Positions 21,716 to 33,686 of a stretch of DNA of 64,000 nt are shown one piece after another. How positions within the stretch are numbered: the stretch's first letter is position 1; every line of letters starts with the position of its first letter. The position numbers and the translations under genes were made by a program. The notes under the pieces are model-generated. The model was not told where the DNA came from. It did no database searches and worked only from the letters and a program-made list of their open reading frames with translations. Source of the DNA: Paraphoma chrysanthemicola (taxonomy: Eukaryota; Ascomycota; Dothideomycetes; Pleosporales; Phaeosphaeriaceae); contig JAGMWG010000004.1 in the NCBI GenBank assembly GCA_020744225.1, forward strand, positions 1,798,001 through 1,862,000. The letters are read 5' to 3'.

Positions 21716-23609
21716 CTAAATGTCTTTTCTCGCGTTCTTGCTCTTGTTTCTGATCTGCTTGCCAAACCTGTACAACAAGAAGGGGATTGGAATAAATGCA
21801 ATGCCCAAGAATGCCAACAGACTGCTTGCCCAGTTGATGCCAAGTCTTTTGTACATGGCTGTTGCGAACAGCGGGAACCCTGCGCCAAAGGCCGATCGCA
21901 TCAGGTCGTTGCCAGCGAGCACGCTAGCTACAGAGTCGGGATACGCGTCCGACAGGTAGGGAAGGACCGCATTGAAGAGCGTGAATGCACCCATGCCGAA
22001 GAATGAAGTACCGATAATCGGCACGATCCAGTGAATGTCCGACCGCGACGACCACCCGAACCAGAAAAGACAGATGGGGACAAAGAAACTGCCGACCATA
22101 GCGGGAATGAGACGCTGCTCTGGTGCGATGTTCCCTTGGTCGTCGAATTGTTTCTCTTGGTAGAAGTAGAGCCACGAGAACAAGCCGACCGCAGCGATGA
22201 GTGTGCCGACGAGTATACCGAGGAAGGCGAGGCCTTCGAGCCCCAGGCTGAAGCCGTAGATCTGTGAGAATACCAACGGGAACGACTCGAACCATATATA
22301 CAACAAACCATAGATCAACGCAATATATAGGTTGAGGAGGAATACGATGGGCTCTTGGAAGTTCAACGTGATGGGCTTCACAAGGACCATAAGGACGATG
22401 TCTTTTGAACCCATCTCTTGCGATTGCATCTCGGGCTCACACGTCAACCTCTCGTCGCCTGTGAGCTTTCGAAGACGCTTTGTGCGGCGGTACAAGATGT
22501 TTGGCGAGCTCGTCTCGGGTAGGAAGAAGAACAGCACGAGTAGGCAGAAGGACGACAGCCACAGAAGCTCAAAGATTGTCCACGTCCATGGTTGATGAGA
22601 CCGAAATGGTCCGGATTCCACAGCAAATCCGCCGATGAGTGGTCCAAGGACCGGCCCGCATCTAAATACTCATCAGCTTATGCATCAGACACTATCTCAT
22701 CAGCTCAATACGCACACTGCTCCGATGCCCCATACGGCAAGGCCATACGCCTGCTTCTGCGGGCGATACATGTCTGCGATGGTCGCACCTCCAGTTGCCA
22801 GAGCCGGTGAGCCGAAAAACCCTGTGAGGAAACGAAAGGCAAGGAGCATCCCGAAGTTCTTCGAGTAGATAGTGGGCAGCTGGAACATCACGAATACCAC
22901 TGTGTACTCAGTCAGCCGTGTCTTTTAACTAATTCGTTGTGGTGCTTACGCAGTGTTCCGATATAGACCCAAAGCCTGCCAATCTGGGGTACTTCGCTCA
23001 TGGGCGACCAGATAATCGGGCCAAGACCGTAGCCAGCAACGTAGAGTGTAAGACCCAAAGTTGCTGGAACTTGAGCGACGCCAAAAACTTCAACGACATC
23101 CAAGAGGCCAGGGGTGTAGATGGCTGACCCAATGTATACGGAGAAGGTGAGAAAGCAGATCTCGAAAGTCACGAAGAACTTCTTCGCTCGCGACCAATTT
23201 CGTGGGTTCTACGCAAAGCCATCAGAAACCAGACCAGATGAGTCAATCGTAGACTTACCTGCGGATCGTCTGGCCCATACCAGTCTACAACATGCTTGTC
23301 CTTGCCCTTCTCAGGATCAACTCGCACCCCGCTAGCTACATTGCGACCTTCTTCGACGTGCGTGTGCGACGAGGTCTCTGAGTCCCTTCCCTCTCGTTCT
23401 CGCATACCTACTGCCTGATTGAGCTCTTGCGACTCTTCTTCGGGTGGCTGCGCGGTGCCATGGTGCGCCATGTATCCCGACTTCTCCTCACTGACATACT
23501 TCTTCCACAGGGTGTGATCGAGCTCTTCTGGGTATTGGAAGTACTTTCCGCGCGAAACGAGGCGCACAATGTGCCCAAAGGGCGAGTCGCGGATGAGATC
23601 GGACACCAT
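21716..23609 (-). CDS. MFS transporter, DHA1 (drug:H+ antiporter-1) family
   Basis: Four exons (23609-23259, 23208-22950, 22899-22716, 22661-21716) give 579 residues. The first ~120 residues are cytosolic, charged, and end in WYGPDDPQNPRNWS, the usual lead-in of CYHR/FLR1/MDR1-type DHA1 proteins. Twelve membrane segments follow. Splicing restores the motif-C-like VWGIGAVCGPVLGPLIGGF, a DHA1 antiporter hallmark, and FLTGFFGSPALATGGATIAD. Late motifs include PYLSDAYPDSVASVLAGNDL and RSAFGAGFPLF. Likely substrates are hydrophobic toxicants or polyamine-like compounds expelled at the plasma membrane; the actual substrate is unknown. Introns are 50, 50 and 54 nt. The gene is a distant paralog of the transporter at 47423-49379. 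Confidence 0.93.
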
Positions 23610-25022
23610 GTTCTCTCACTGCGACACTCTTGAAAGACACAGGTTTGGCGAGATCGATGTACGGAATACTCTTTCCGCCGGGCGTAGTCTCCTCATATCT
23701 TAATTTCTGCCATCATAACTCTTCGAATCTGTGACATCATGCCAATCATGCCAGCACATTTCACGAACTGCCCGAGCGTCCCATATTCAGAGTCATTACA
23801 CGCCCAGAAGAGTAAGCCTTGTCAAGGCTTATGGGGCTCAAAAAAGCTTAATCGAACCCTCGGGATTCGATGATGCGGTTGTTGGGTGTGGACATCGGAA
23901 AATGCATGACGATGGCGGGAAGTTTGGATCGGCGCTAGCGTGTCGTGCACGCGGGAGATCTGTTACATTTTCGGAAGCTTCGGATGAGATAAGGTTGAGC
24001 AGATCAGAGCGAATCGGGATCTTACGGAAGGCGAGATGGTGCGATAAGCGTCGTTGGAATTGCTGTGGTGAGTGGAGTGTCGGTCATTGAGAAGTCCGAA
24101 AGTGACGTCTTTGGTGTCGCGAAGCACGTGGCTGGCATGTAGCAGAATCGGAGATTATGTGATCATGGTCTAGACAACGTGGCATACTTCTCACAGGAGT
24201 TGCAACGTACTTGAGATTAACGTCGTGTTGGTGAGTGGGGAGGAAAGGCTCGCGTTGTGGTGAGGTTATGGTGCAGTCGGTGCGAAAGTAGCTTCCAACA
24301 ACGACCGTGAACGTCGCGACTTCCTCCTTCCTTCCCGTTGATAGACCCTCACATGGCAGCACCATGCAGGTCCCGCATACTCACGTTCTTCTGTTCGTCG
24401 AATCAGACAGCGCCGTCCAGTCAATACCCCATCCCTCCGCGTTCGGCTGCAAGGCATAATAGTGCACCTTTCCATCTCCGTCAAGAAATTCCGAAGGGAA
24501 GACGTCTTGAAACGCGACGAACGACTAAGGTTCAATGAAGAGTTACGGTTACAGGATCTCGTGCCCCTCCGCAGCCAGCGCTCACATTTTGGTGAACCTC
24601 ACTCTGTGTCCACATTCAACGAGAGCAGTCCCGTCGGTTGTCCTACCTTTTTTGGCCTTTGTAGCCTTAAACGACCCTTCGAGACAGGGTATGGTTGACG
24701 TTGATATCGGAACCCGTCTCAGGCACACTTGAAGCGCTCGATTCGATTCGAGTCAGAATCGACACTTGCCGCGCATCCTTCCTCGTCATGGACTCACTTA
24801 GAATCTAGAAGCTGCCATTTTCTTTCTCTTCATGTTCCTGCCAGCCTCCATAAGATCTCGCCAACAGTGCACTTTTCCTATCGTGAGAAGGGAACAACAG
24901 TAAGCAAAAGGTACATTCCTTGGCGATGGCTGAGTCACCGCTCACGTCATGGATGCAGGTAACCGCCTCAAGTTTCAAAAGCCCCATACCTTCACAAACT
25001 TGAGCACATAAAGCAATCCCAT
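23610..25022. other. Divergent upstream region, DHA1 transporter and 242-residue protein gene
   Basis: 1.4 kb between divergent starts with no credible coding gene. Presumably holds both promoters. No recognisable operator motif was found. Confidence 0.5.
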
Positions 25023-25853
25023 ATGGACGAGAGCACGTCTCAATTCCTGCAACTATCCGATGAGGATGAAGAGTAAGTCTTTCGTACCGCAGCAACAAGC
25101 GGAAACCTAGTCGCATTACTTCTCAGCATCTATCATTGCACACAACGCATTGGGTGTCACTAACGCAAGCCAAGAACAACACCCTCGCAACTACTCGAAT
25201 TATGTTCAGACGCCCCAAGACTAAGCGTACAAATCGAAACTTCACCCATCGTTGAATGGGATGCTGTTCTTGATGTTACGATCAAAGTACTGTACGTCTC
25301 TGAAAGCCTTACACACCAGAAAGAACCTATGAAGCCTTGCATCTTCCACACTTATGATCTTTGCCACCCGGATAACTTCCAGTTTGAACGATTCGTGGAC
25401 GGATCATGGGAACCTTGTGACGCTACAGATGACGGCGGCTGCGGCTTCAGGATCGTCGACGAACCGGATTTTTCCATCTACGTCAGTCAAGATAAGAACT
25501 TTGAGAGCTTGAGTCCAGGCGAAACATGGAGGACTAGTAATCGTTTACAAGGCGACTGGTGGACGACATTTCCGACTGATGCAAGAAACGGCGACCGATT
25601 TCGGTATTACTTTACTGGTGTCACATTGGATTGGTGGGACTGGGGGAGTAAGGCGGAGCACGAGGAGACGGTGGTGATGCTGCCGTGCTGGATTTCTGGG
25701 CATGTGACTGAGCCAGCGGCGAACGGAGGGCGACCGAAACTTGTGGTGCCTGCTTCTGAGGCGGTCGAGATTTTGTACACGGCAAAGAGCGAAGAGACGT
25801 GGCACGAAATGTTCTGGAAACGTGAGAACGCGAGGCAGGCGAGCCTTAAGTGA
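25023..25853 (+). CDS. Uncharacterised conserved fungal protein
   Basis: Two exons (25023-25072 and 25175-25853) give 242 residues. The 102-nt intron has donor GTAAGT, a CTAAC branch site and a CCAAG acceptor, and joins LSDEDEE to TTPSQLLEL in frame. The protein is acidic with aromatic-rich blocks, including FESLSPGETWRTSNRLQGDW, DRFRYYFTGVTLDWWDWG and GRPKLVVPASEAVEI. These recur, as far as I recall, in unnamed hypothetical proteins of Pezizomycotina. No signal peptide, membrane segment or catalytic motif is visible, so no function is proposed. The compact all-beta look (many Trp/Tyr/Gly turns) is only an impression. Confidence 0.8.
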
Positions 25854-26631
25854 GAGTGTTCCTTCTCCTCATGGGACTTATGACCAGTCTGAAGAGGGAA
25901 GTCTGTCGCGACGCACAAAGAGCGACATCATTCGTAGCACGACTCCCTTTGACTCGGGAGAACCACACTCCCTGGTTCTTCTAAGGTTACAGTTCTTAGA
26001 CTATTCGAACGCCAACGCTTTCTCATCGAAATGTTAGCGATCTTAGAATCTGTGACTTCGAGTGCGTGGGCGAAGGGCAGGAGTGGGGACATGAGCAGGA
26101 AGGTGGGTATCCAACCTCTTCCTAATGTTCAAATTTGTCAAGAAGCCAACTCCTCAGTGATGGTCGAGGTTGCTATTGCCGGTAAGGCGTCCAACTAAAG
26201 TGCCCAACGTGCCGTAAGTAAATTGATCTAACATGTTCTGCTCCCATGACAATAGGGCGCCTTCATACAGCTACTGCAAGTCATAGACACTGTCAGACTA
26301 GATCTGACGCGGTTTTCTGTACCCTAATCCGAGAAGCTAATACTATAGTATTCTTATTTTTGGCAACTCACATATCCGGATCAAGCAAGGCGTACGTGGA
26401 TCGCACAATCTATTAGATTAATTGTTCCGCAACTGCAGAAAGTACTCTATAACTACCCGCTCATATACAGCCTATCTGCACGTCTATATTGCACCTAAAT
26501 CCTTCGGCCTTCAACAAGTAGGATATAGGTTCAGGACAAAAGTTCGTAAAAATGGCTGAGAATAAAAGAACTGTTCAATTCGGTCTCCATTCCTTCATTA
26601 TTGTCCTAAGCTCTACATACTGTATACAATC
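25854..26631. other. AT-rich spacer with palindromes
   Basis: No gene. From about 26210 to 26600 the sequence is AT-rich and carries a hairpin and a perfect palindrome, suggesting a decayed mobile element. It is also the promoter region of the secreted-protein gene at 26632. Confidence 0.5.
26292..26352. repeat. Hairpin and 14-bp palindrome
   Basis: GTCAGA-ctaga-TCTGAC (26292-26308) can form a 6-bp stem. AATACTATAGTATT (26339-26352) is a perfect 14-bp palindrome. Both lie in the AT-rich spacer. Confidence 0.85.
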
Positions 26632-27258
26632 ATGAAGAACCTCGCCATACTCTCCGCACTCGTGTCATCCTACTTCGGCGCAACCACCGCCCAAGGCAAC
26701 ACCACAACATTCTGGCCCAACCTCCACTTCGGCCTTCTCGAATGCGACAACCACCTCGAACAATACGGCTGGGATGATCCCAACCACGCCGGCCCCGCAG
26801 GCTGGAATCTGGTCGGCATGTTTCCCGTCGGCGATCCTCGCCAGGCAAATGCGCCCAATAGCACATTTATCTACACACTGCCTCAAGGCGGCTACCCGTA
26901 CCACAAATACGAAGGCTGGAACTCGAGCGCATTCTTCTGGGCTGATCCAGGGCAATTGAAGGATTATCCGCGGGGTTGGCTAGACATCAAGATCCCGGCG
27001 TCGGCAAAGGGCATGAAGAGCGGGATTCAGGCGGGAACGATTGCGTTTGAGACGGTGGAGTTCAATTGCCAGAGGGAGAATACGAATTTGTTTCTTGGAG
27101 GCGGGACGGAGTGCAGGGCGAGTGATCGCGAGTTCTGCGCTGGGTACACGTATTGTCAGTTGAGGTATTTGTGTCGGAGGGAGAAGTGGCCGGCGGACAA
27201 GTCGTGCGTGGGGAGTCAGCGGCCGTTTTGTTATCCGAGTTGGGATTTGCCGGAGTAG
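26632..27258 (+). CDS. Small secreted cysteine-containing protein
   Basis: Single exon, 208 residues. The N-terminus MKNLAILSALVSSYFGATTA is a clear signal peptide, likely cut after ~20 residues (TTA-QG). The mature part has eight cysteines, six of them clustered in the C-terminal third (TEC, EFC, TYC, YLC, KSC, PFC), plus many aromatic residues. Possible N-glycosylation sites occur (NTT, NST, NSS). No enzyme motif is seen. Such proteins are often listed as effector or surface-interaction candidates in fungi; that role is inferred from size, secretion and cysteine content only. The start at 26632 is the first ATG and gives the signal peptide directly. It lies just after the AT-rich palindromic spacer. 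Confidence 0.82.
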   Translation: MKNLAILSALVSSYFGATTAQGNTTTFWPNLHFGLLECDNHLEQYGWDDPNHAGPAGWNLVGMFPVGDPRQANAPNSTFIYTLPQGGYPYHKYEGWNSSAFFWADPGQLKDYPRGWLDIKIPASAKGMKSGIQAGTIAFETVEFNCQRENTNLFLGGGTECRASDREFCAGYTYCQLRYLCRREKWPADKSCVGSQRPFCYPSWDLPE

Positions 27259-27484
27259 TACAGAGAAAGTATAAACCTGTTAGAATTTCCATGCCTCACA
27301 CTGGTACTTATATTCATAACGTGCAACGACATCAACCTTCCCGTCTCCCATCGCTTGCAACGATGAATCAAGCCACTTATCACCCGCCGATTCCTGCAGC
27401 TGCGATATTCCTTGGGAAGGCAACACAGCCCCGCGGCACAGTACCTTCTCAAAACTCCGCAAAGACGTGATCCGATAGGCACTC

Positions 27485-27790
27485 ATGTCTCCGGTTCGTG
27501 CGGGTTGCTCAGCAATTCGGTGCTATACCTTGCTCTCCGAAACTGACACGGACTTCTTCTCCCTTGACAACCTGCACGCGGCCACACCCTCAATCAACTC
27601 CTTGACATCATCTCCGACGCTGCCTCCTTTTGATGTTGCCCTCGATAAGCTTGCCGAGGTGGGGGGTGATGCCGTGAAGCCACTGACGGAGGCGTGGCAA
27701 AAGGAGCTGGAAGTTGACGAGGCTGCTTTTGTTGCGGAGTGGCCGTCGTGGAGGGCGCAGGTGATTGACAACTTGAATCGTTTATACTAG
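27485..27790 (+). CDS. Short hypothetical protein or gene fragment
   Basis: A 101-codon ORF from ATG 27485. Its second half (residues ~50-101: PPFDVALDKLAEVGGDAVK, EAWQKELEVDEAAFVAEW) has convincing protein composition and codon use, with an amphipathic helical look. No family is recognised and no upstream exon could be fixed. It may be a small gene or the surviving 3' end of a larger one. Confidence 0.35.
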   Translation: MSPVRAGCSAIRCYTLLSETDTDFFSLDNLHAATPSINSLTSSPTLPPFDVALDKLAEVGGDAVKPLTEAWQKELEVDEAAFVAEWPSWRAQVIDNLNRLY

Positions 27791-28434
27791 TATTCTTTAA
27801 CTTGTCAATCAATCATTCCCTCCGTGTATATTTGAATTAATTTTGCTGATTGCAATATGTGGCTCTTCATGAAATCCACAGTCTTCATTTTCAAGACCGT
27901 CTCAATTCACAGCCAGGTGGAAGGAACTTGGCATGTCAGTAAATGATTGAGGAATGACGTTCGATTCATCTACTGGATTTTGGGGACCATTCTCCGCCAC
28001 GCTTTACCTAAGAGGCTGAGCGCTTGAGATCAGCCGAATTGGTCTGACAGCAATCGAAATCCCAAAAACTTCACTCGGAATTAACACGGGTGAGCTCCTA
28101 CCGACAGCATGGCGGTTTGACATGAGTAAGCCTATCTTTTGCGGTGGGTTGCGCCGAGTGACAGCTCGTAAAGCACCAACGCAGCTTGAGATAGCTCTAC
28201 GCAACGATGCCTGGCGTAAACCAACTCTCGACGAGCAAAGCATCCCGTCAGCTCGTAGCTGAAGTCGTGCATGTAATAAGTACTTTCCAGTCAAGCCGCC
28301 CTGGTTGTCCCGATACCTCACACTTACGCAGCTGTGATCGTTTCGAAGATCGTATGTGGGTTCGGCCTCGGAATGGGCGAATGGACAGCAAATATGAGAA
28401 GTCAGATAGCATCGCAGGACATCTGATCATTGAG

Positions 28435-28449
28435 GTGTGTGTGTGTGTG
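28435..28449 (+). repeat. (GT)n dinucleotide tract
   Basis: Fifteen bases of uninterrupted GT repeat. Confidence 0.9.
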
Positions 28450-28849
28450 GCAACTCGCTTCACGCTCGCACCAATGGTCGATTCTAAAGGCCCTCGACAT
28501 TGTATCGTGTCCTGATGCCCTCTCCGTCGGACCGGCCAAACGTGACATAAGAGCATCTCACGATACGCTCTACTTGCTTGGTTGTGGACGGTCAATGAAC
28601 GTGAGCGGCCAAGTTTGATGCCAACGATCGAGCGGCTCCGTCTACATTCGTGGCAGACTCTTGAAAATCGACATTCGGTCAGTCATGGAGAGGTTGTTGC
28701 CGGTCGAAGAGCTCGTGAGTGTGATACCTCGCCCGAGCCGCTGCTACTGGTTATGAGAACAACAAGGCCGGTGTATAGACGAACGTGACTTACTGCCGAA
28801 TGGATCTACATGCGTCGTACCACGAGGATTTGAGTGTCGATTGTGTGAA

Positions 28850-29139
28850 TGCTCCCGCTTACCCTTACATACTTGTGCTGCAGCTCGGCCTGAGAACATC
28901 TCAACCACGAGGTGACGCCCGCCTTTGATGCCTTGATATGTGTTCGGCGTGTCGAGGGCCCTGGATGAAGTGCGTTGTAGTGAGAGCTCCGAAAAGCTCG
29001 CGTCGGCATGAGAGTGCCGCATCTCGAGTGCCGGACCATGTGGTGGGAAGAAGCCCGAGCTCTGAAATGATGGAGGGTTTTGGATGCTAGCGTGGTAGCG
29101 AACGAGATCCGGGCGGTGGGAGGATAGCAGTTGGATCAT
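28850..29139 (-). CDS. Doubtful hypothetical ORF
   Basis: A minus-strand ORF from ATG 29139 with protein-like composition (PNTYQGIKGGRHLVVEMFSG) up to a candidate donor (GTATGTAAGG) near 28878. It may be a first exon, but no continuing exon was found and no family is recognised. Confidence 0.2.
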
Positions 29140-30201
29140 TGGCCTTGGGCGTGCTCCAGGGCCTGGTAAGAGGGTGCTTCGCCGCGGCCACGGCCATTCC
29201 GGGATCTATGGCTTCTAAATCGACGGTGACTCGTGATTTATCCTGACGTCGCCAGGGAAGACCTGTGCCTTCTCGGGTTCGGTCTTGAGCAGCGGTCCGC
29301 CAACGCCTTTACCCGTCCCAGACTACCCGTTGGCTTGTTCTCAGACCACACTGTTGTGCGAGTCGTGTCAGTGTGGGCGGGGTGAGCCATTGCCAGTTTG
29401 GACTTGGACGCGCTTGGCAGGGTCACGAGAGCAAGGAAGCTGTGACTGCGATGGGAAAGATAAGAAGGCGCGATATGGAAGACAGCAGTTTCCAACCTTC
29501 CAGGCGACGTAGAACGTGTGCTTGCCAGGCTGATGGTGACTACCAATTGGAGCTTCTCTGGCGCGCGCTTCCGGCTTTCGGCTTGACATCCATAGTCAAG
29601 CTGGTCACACACCGCTTTGTGTGATAGGCATGGCTGGGTGGCTGTCTCGCAGGGGTTGTGGGAAAACGCTAGCTTGCTTGGGCTTGCTGGCGAAGGCGTG
29701 GTATGCGGATAGATGAATGAACAGAAGAGGAACGCCCAGAGAAGGTGCCACAGGTAGATGGGACGGCTGCAGATTGTGTGGTTACGGGCTGGCAGGCGAG
29801 TCCATATCTGGTCGTGGCGGCCTTGAATGGACGGCGGGGTTTAGTCCTGCGGCCGTACAGCAGGCTCGAGAGTGCCCCTGCACGCCGTAGAAGTCACATA
29901 AGCTTAGTTGATCGTCTGTTGAGACTTCGAGGGAACCAAATAACCAAGTTGTAGAGTCGGCACCCTCGTGTGTAGTGGCACGGCGGGGTCGACGATGGCT
30001 GCTTCTCAAGCATCCATGGATGTCTCGTCCCCTCGGCGCTAGTGGTCTTGGCATCTCACCCCTGCCACTGCATCCACCACCCTCTGGTTGCCCTTGCAGC
30101 GTCGCAAAAGCTACGATAGCCACGAGATTTGGATGAGTCTATCTATGCGAGTGGACGAATGATATCGTTGAATCTCAGCGAATTCTCATCCGTCTTCAAA
30201 G

Positions 30202-30530
30202 CACGAGAGTTTGCTTCTGACTTCCATACAAACTACCATACTAATTAGCTGGCATCGTTACCTGGCCACTAGCCGCTCGTACATGCCTCGCTTTTGACGA
30301 TGGATTCGTTGAAGAGGGACGACTAGTATGGCCAAATATCGGCAACTACCCGTCAGTTGCCAATGCACGAGGGAGTGATCTTGGTTCCCCATACAAATTG
30401 CCATACAATCTCGTCGACATCAGTTCATGGCGACCGGCCCCTCATGCACTCTGCTATTTCAATGATGGATTCGTCAAAGAGCGACGAATAATATCGCCAT
30501 TTTCGACAATTATTGCTGTGTGGTGTAATT
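30202..30530 (+). repeat. Two diverged copies of a ~164-bp direct repeat
   Basis: Copy 1 begins CACGAG at 30202 and copy 2 CACGAG at 30366. Matching landmarks in order are CCATACAAA.T.CCATAC, GATGGATTCGT, AGAG.GACGA.TA.TAT.GCCA and TCG.CAA.TA. Identity is roughly 65%, by eye. Partial matches continue near 30642-30690 and 30830-31050. Confidence 0.55.
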
Positions 30531-32748
30531 CGCGAGCAGAGGTTCCTTGATGTAGTGGATGCGTAATGAAAACACGAGCTGCTGTGATTGAACGCCATCT
30601 GAACCATCCACCCCAAATGACCCCGTCACTGGGAAAATGGCGAAATTTCACGAGCGATTCGTCCGTGTTTGACGACTATGCTAACATAGTTTTGTGGCAA
30701 TCGTAGCATTGTGGCGCTCATCGTAGTAAGCGCAAGTATGGGTGCTGGTGGGTGACATATTTAGTGGCTACATTTCAAACGGGACGTGTATCGCGAACTT
30801 GGCTCATGAAATTCACGAAATCTGCGAATCTAGTCGTTGATAACCGACGAGCCCCTCGTCGCAGGCTCGGCAATTAGCGATTCGTTGTCGGTGGTACATC
30901 CTACGATATTGAAATGTCCTATCATTCACTACGGGTTCGCCTCTTCTGAGCCGGACTGCCAATTGCCGATGCAAGAATACTACGAGAAGCACTCGCCAAT
31001 TCTTTCTCGATTTGTACAATACTGAAGAAGACCTCGTCAATTGTCGACAATTGTTACCCGCCACGTCGTGTTGTTGTCCGCTCGAGAAGGGTGCTTGAGG
31101 GTAGGTGTCCCAAAGCAGACTAACGCCGGACGGGTCGGTCCGCCTCAGCTACCATTGCCCAGGCCGCCGCTGCACCTTTGCCCCGTCTACACAAAGCCAG
31201 CCTTGTGCAGCCGTCACGATTCGACGCCTCCGCTTTGGCTATCTTGACGCTTCTTCTAATTGCTTAACCAGTCGAAACCGTCCGTGTCACCGTTGCCGTC
31301 CTGGAAGGGTGTTGCTGCCGCTCTCGAGCTCACCAAGTTTCGATAATTGAGACAACACTTGCAGTCGTTCGGAGATACACCTCACGCCCTATGCTAGTGC
31401 TTTGATCCGAATGCTGCACAACATGTCTTTGCCATTGCTTTGCCTGCTCGCTCGAATCAGTTCCGTCGTCTGTTCGGCCACACGGAGTGTCACTAGTCTG
31501 AGAGAACCTTCACTATGCGCTACGACGATTCCCTAATGCTACCGTCTCCTCGCCGTGACGGAGTGCTCATTCCTTGCGTATCCGATACGACGTCGCTGCA
31601 TCCGCCTTACCCGCCGATATGAATGGCACACACATGCGTACGGCAGACCTACCACACCTCGCGAACGTGCTACCGGCGGTACCTCCAGATTCACGGACTG
31701 GAAGCCACTATGACTGCTACTCGAGCCGCCATACTGCAACGATAAGCTTTGCTCATGAGCGAAATCGACATCCACCCCAACCTTCGCTGGGTTCGAATTC
31801 GTCAACAAAAGTATAGCACATGACACAATGAGCGCCGCTACAGTCACCGTATAGCTCGAGCTGGCGGTTCGCGCTGGCAAGCCTGCCGTGACAGGAAGTC
31901 TAGCATCGAATGAACACCCCGTGCGGAGAAGAGTCGACCGACATGGCAGGGATGCTGCAAGTCAAGCGATGGGAACAGACGGGGAGCGGCGAAGCTCTCT
32001 CCAGATGGCACGGCAGACGTTTCACAAGGCCTCTGGCGATCAGAGCTGGAGGAGACTGTCAAACGTCCCAGATTATTCGACTCAGGACCGTCCTCCGCAA
32101 CAGGAGGGCAGGTGTTCATCAGCGCCTCTCCACGCTTCCAGCTGCCTATCTTTCGGACAGGCCGCTTCGCTTCCTACGGCGGATACGCTGTGTTACTCTA
32201 TTGAGACGATCACGAACGACATTGCAATTGAAGCTACCTCATCGTGCCCGCCTTCAATTCACTTCGCCGGAGGAGTGAACTTGAGTGTGCTCAAAGTAGT
32301 GAAAGGTCGCCGTAGAGTCTCCTCGTTCTCGCTGCATCGGCAGTCACCGCAGTCAAACTAGGCTCGGCCAGGTCTTGGTGCTCCTACGTCCCAACTGAGT
32401 GCCCACACCATCCTGAGGCTTCTACATTCGAGCGTATCTTCAACGAGGTCTTCACAATTTTCGGAAAGCCATGGGTGCTTTTGCACCGCTCGAACGTCGA
32501 TGAGCAACATCCTGGAACGTCTGGTTTATTCCAGCATGTATACGCATATTGGAACGGTTCACGCCATCAACAGTCGACATGCAGCCGAAGCTTACGGCAA
32601 ACTTGTCATGTATCCTCAGCTCACCGACCTAGCTCTTTCCCGCGACAGGTTACAAAGGCACGGAGGCTAGCAGCGGACCGTCCATCATAACAGCAGCCCC
32701 ACTCCGACGAGTATCCCTTGTCGCTCGCAAGCAAACCACGTTCCTTGC

Positions 32749-33686
32749 TCATGGAGCCTCCAAACTGAAGTTATCATCACTTTTTCTGCGCATGATCATG
32801 CCTCTTCTCAGCATGAAGGGCCAAATCTCCACACCAGGCTCCGGTCTCCAGGAAACATACACCTCAAGCTCGACTCGACATCGAAGTTCGTCCAGAGAAG
32901 AGAAGTAGAGTTCCTCATCCGTAGCGAACACACTCATTTCATATCGGTAGATGTCAATCCTTACGCGTTCGAGGCCCTTCAGTCGAGAGACGTCGTTCCA
33001 CGTTTCTTTCCAGCAGTGCAGATTGTACGGCGGCGTGCCAAGCGTCAGGTCGTGATCATTACCAGTTCCAGTGTAGGAATACTGGACGTGGAGGTATCGG
33101 ATCAAATCAAGATACTGTCTCGACACAAGCCGCGTTAAGCACCAATACTCTGTTATACCAGCAAGTCGGAACGTGCTGCTTGTATACAGATATTGGATCG
33201 ATTCCATGTACCTGGAAATTTCTCAGCTGTTGCTAAACGGCAGAAAGCGTGGCATGCAACGTACGCTAACTTGCACGAGAATGGGAAAGACAACAGCCCC
33301 TGCGCAGCGCGGCATCTCAACTCGAAGGGCGACTTCTCATCGACGCTTTGCTCTGGCCTGCGTTCCGCCTTGATCTCATTGACGACCTGGAACAGCAACT
33401 CGTTGCTGGCAAAGAACTCCCAATATACGAGCCTTCTAATCTCCAGAGGGAGCTTGCTGAAGAATGGCGATTCTGATTGAGGGGATACGTCTCGCGGTCC
33501 AGCAGTCCCTACCGCGTTGGTATCGTCGAATGATCGCGCATCCTGTAGACGCGCATACCAGGTCGCCGTAGTATCGGCCCGCCATTTGTCTTTCCTCTCT
33601 CTTTTCTTTCTTAGTTTTCTTGCGATCATGTGGTCTACAGCACGACTCAGGAGATAAATAAGCCTGGCTTTAAGATGTATAGCCAT
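32749..33686 (-). CDS. DUF7730/F-box-like domain protein
   Basis: Two exons (33686-33265 and 33211-32749) give 294 residues. The 53-nt intron has donor GTACGT, a CTGAG branch-like site and a CCAG acceptor, and rebuilds SCKLAYMESIQYLYTSSTF. The core FFSKLPLEIRRLVYWEFFA is the LP.EIR..IY box of fungal DUF7730/F-box-like proteins. It is followed by the usual 'LP.SC+.aY.E.I..LY....F' block. The N-terminus is a basic helix (MIARKLRKKRERKD). Function is unknown; members are expanded and often lineage-specific in Pezizomycotina. The first in-frame ATG is at 33686; codons further upstream have no Met. This is the only clear gene within 7 kb on either side. Confidence 0.75.

Larger units (their letters stand above)
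27791..32748. other. Gene-poor region
   Basis: About 5 kb with no convincing complete gene on either strand. Contains a GT microsatellite (28435-28449), a doubtful ORF (28850-29139), diverged ~164-bp repeats (30202-30530) and many short CGTCGACAAT- and GATTCGT-like fragments. May represent decayed elements or long non-coding sequence. Confidence 0.5.

Noticed and set aside
27280..27486. Minus-strand 68-codon ORF overlapping the start of the ORF at 27485
   Set aside because: Short, no family match, and conflicts with the better-looking plus-strand ORF.
31539..31880. Minus-strand ORF with one hydrophobic segment
   Set aside because: Starts at TTG with no ATG and no definable exon upstream; the rest is Arg-rich and unlike known proteins.
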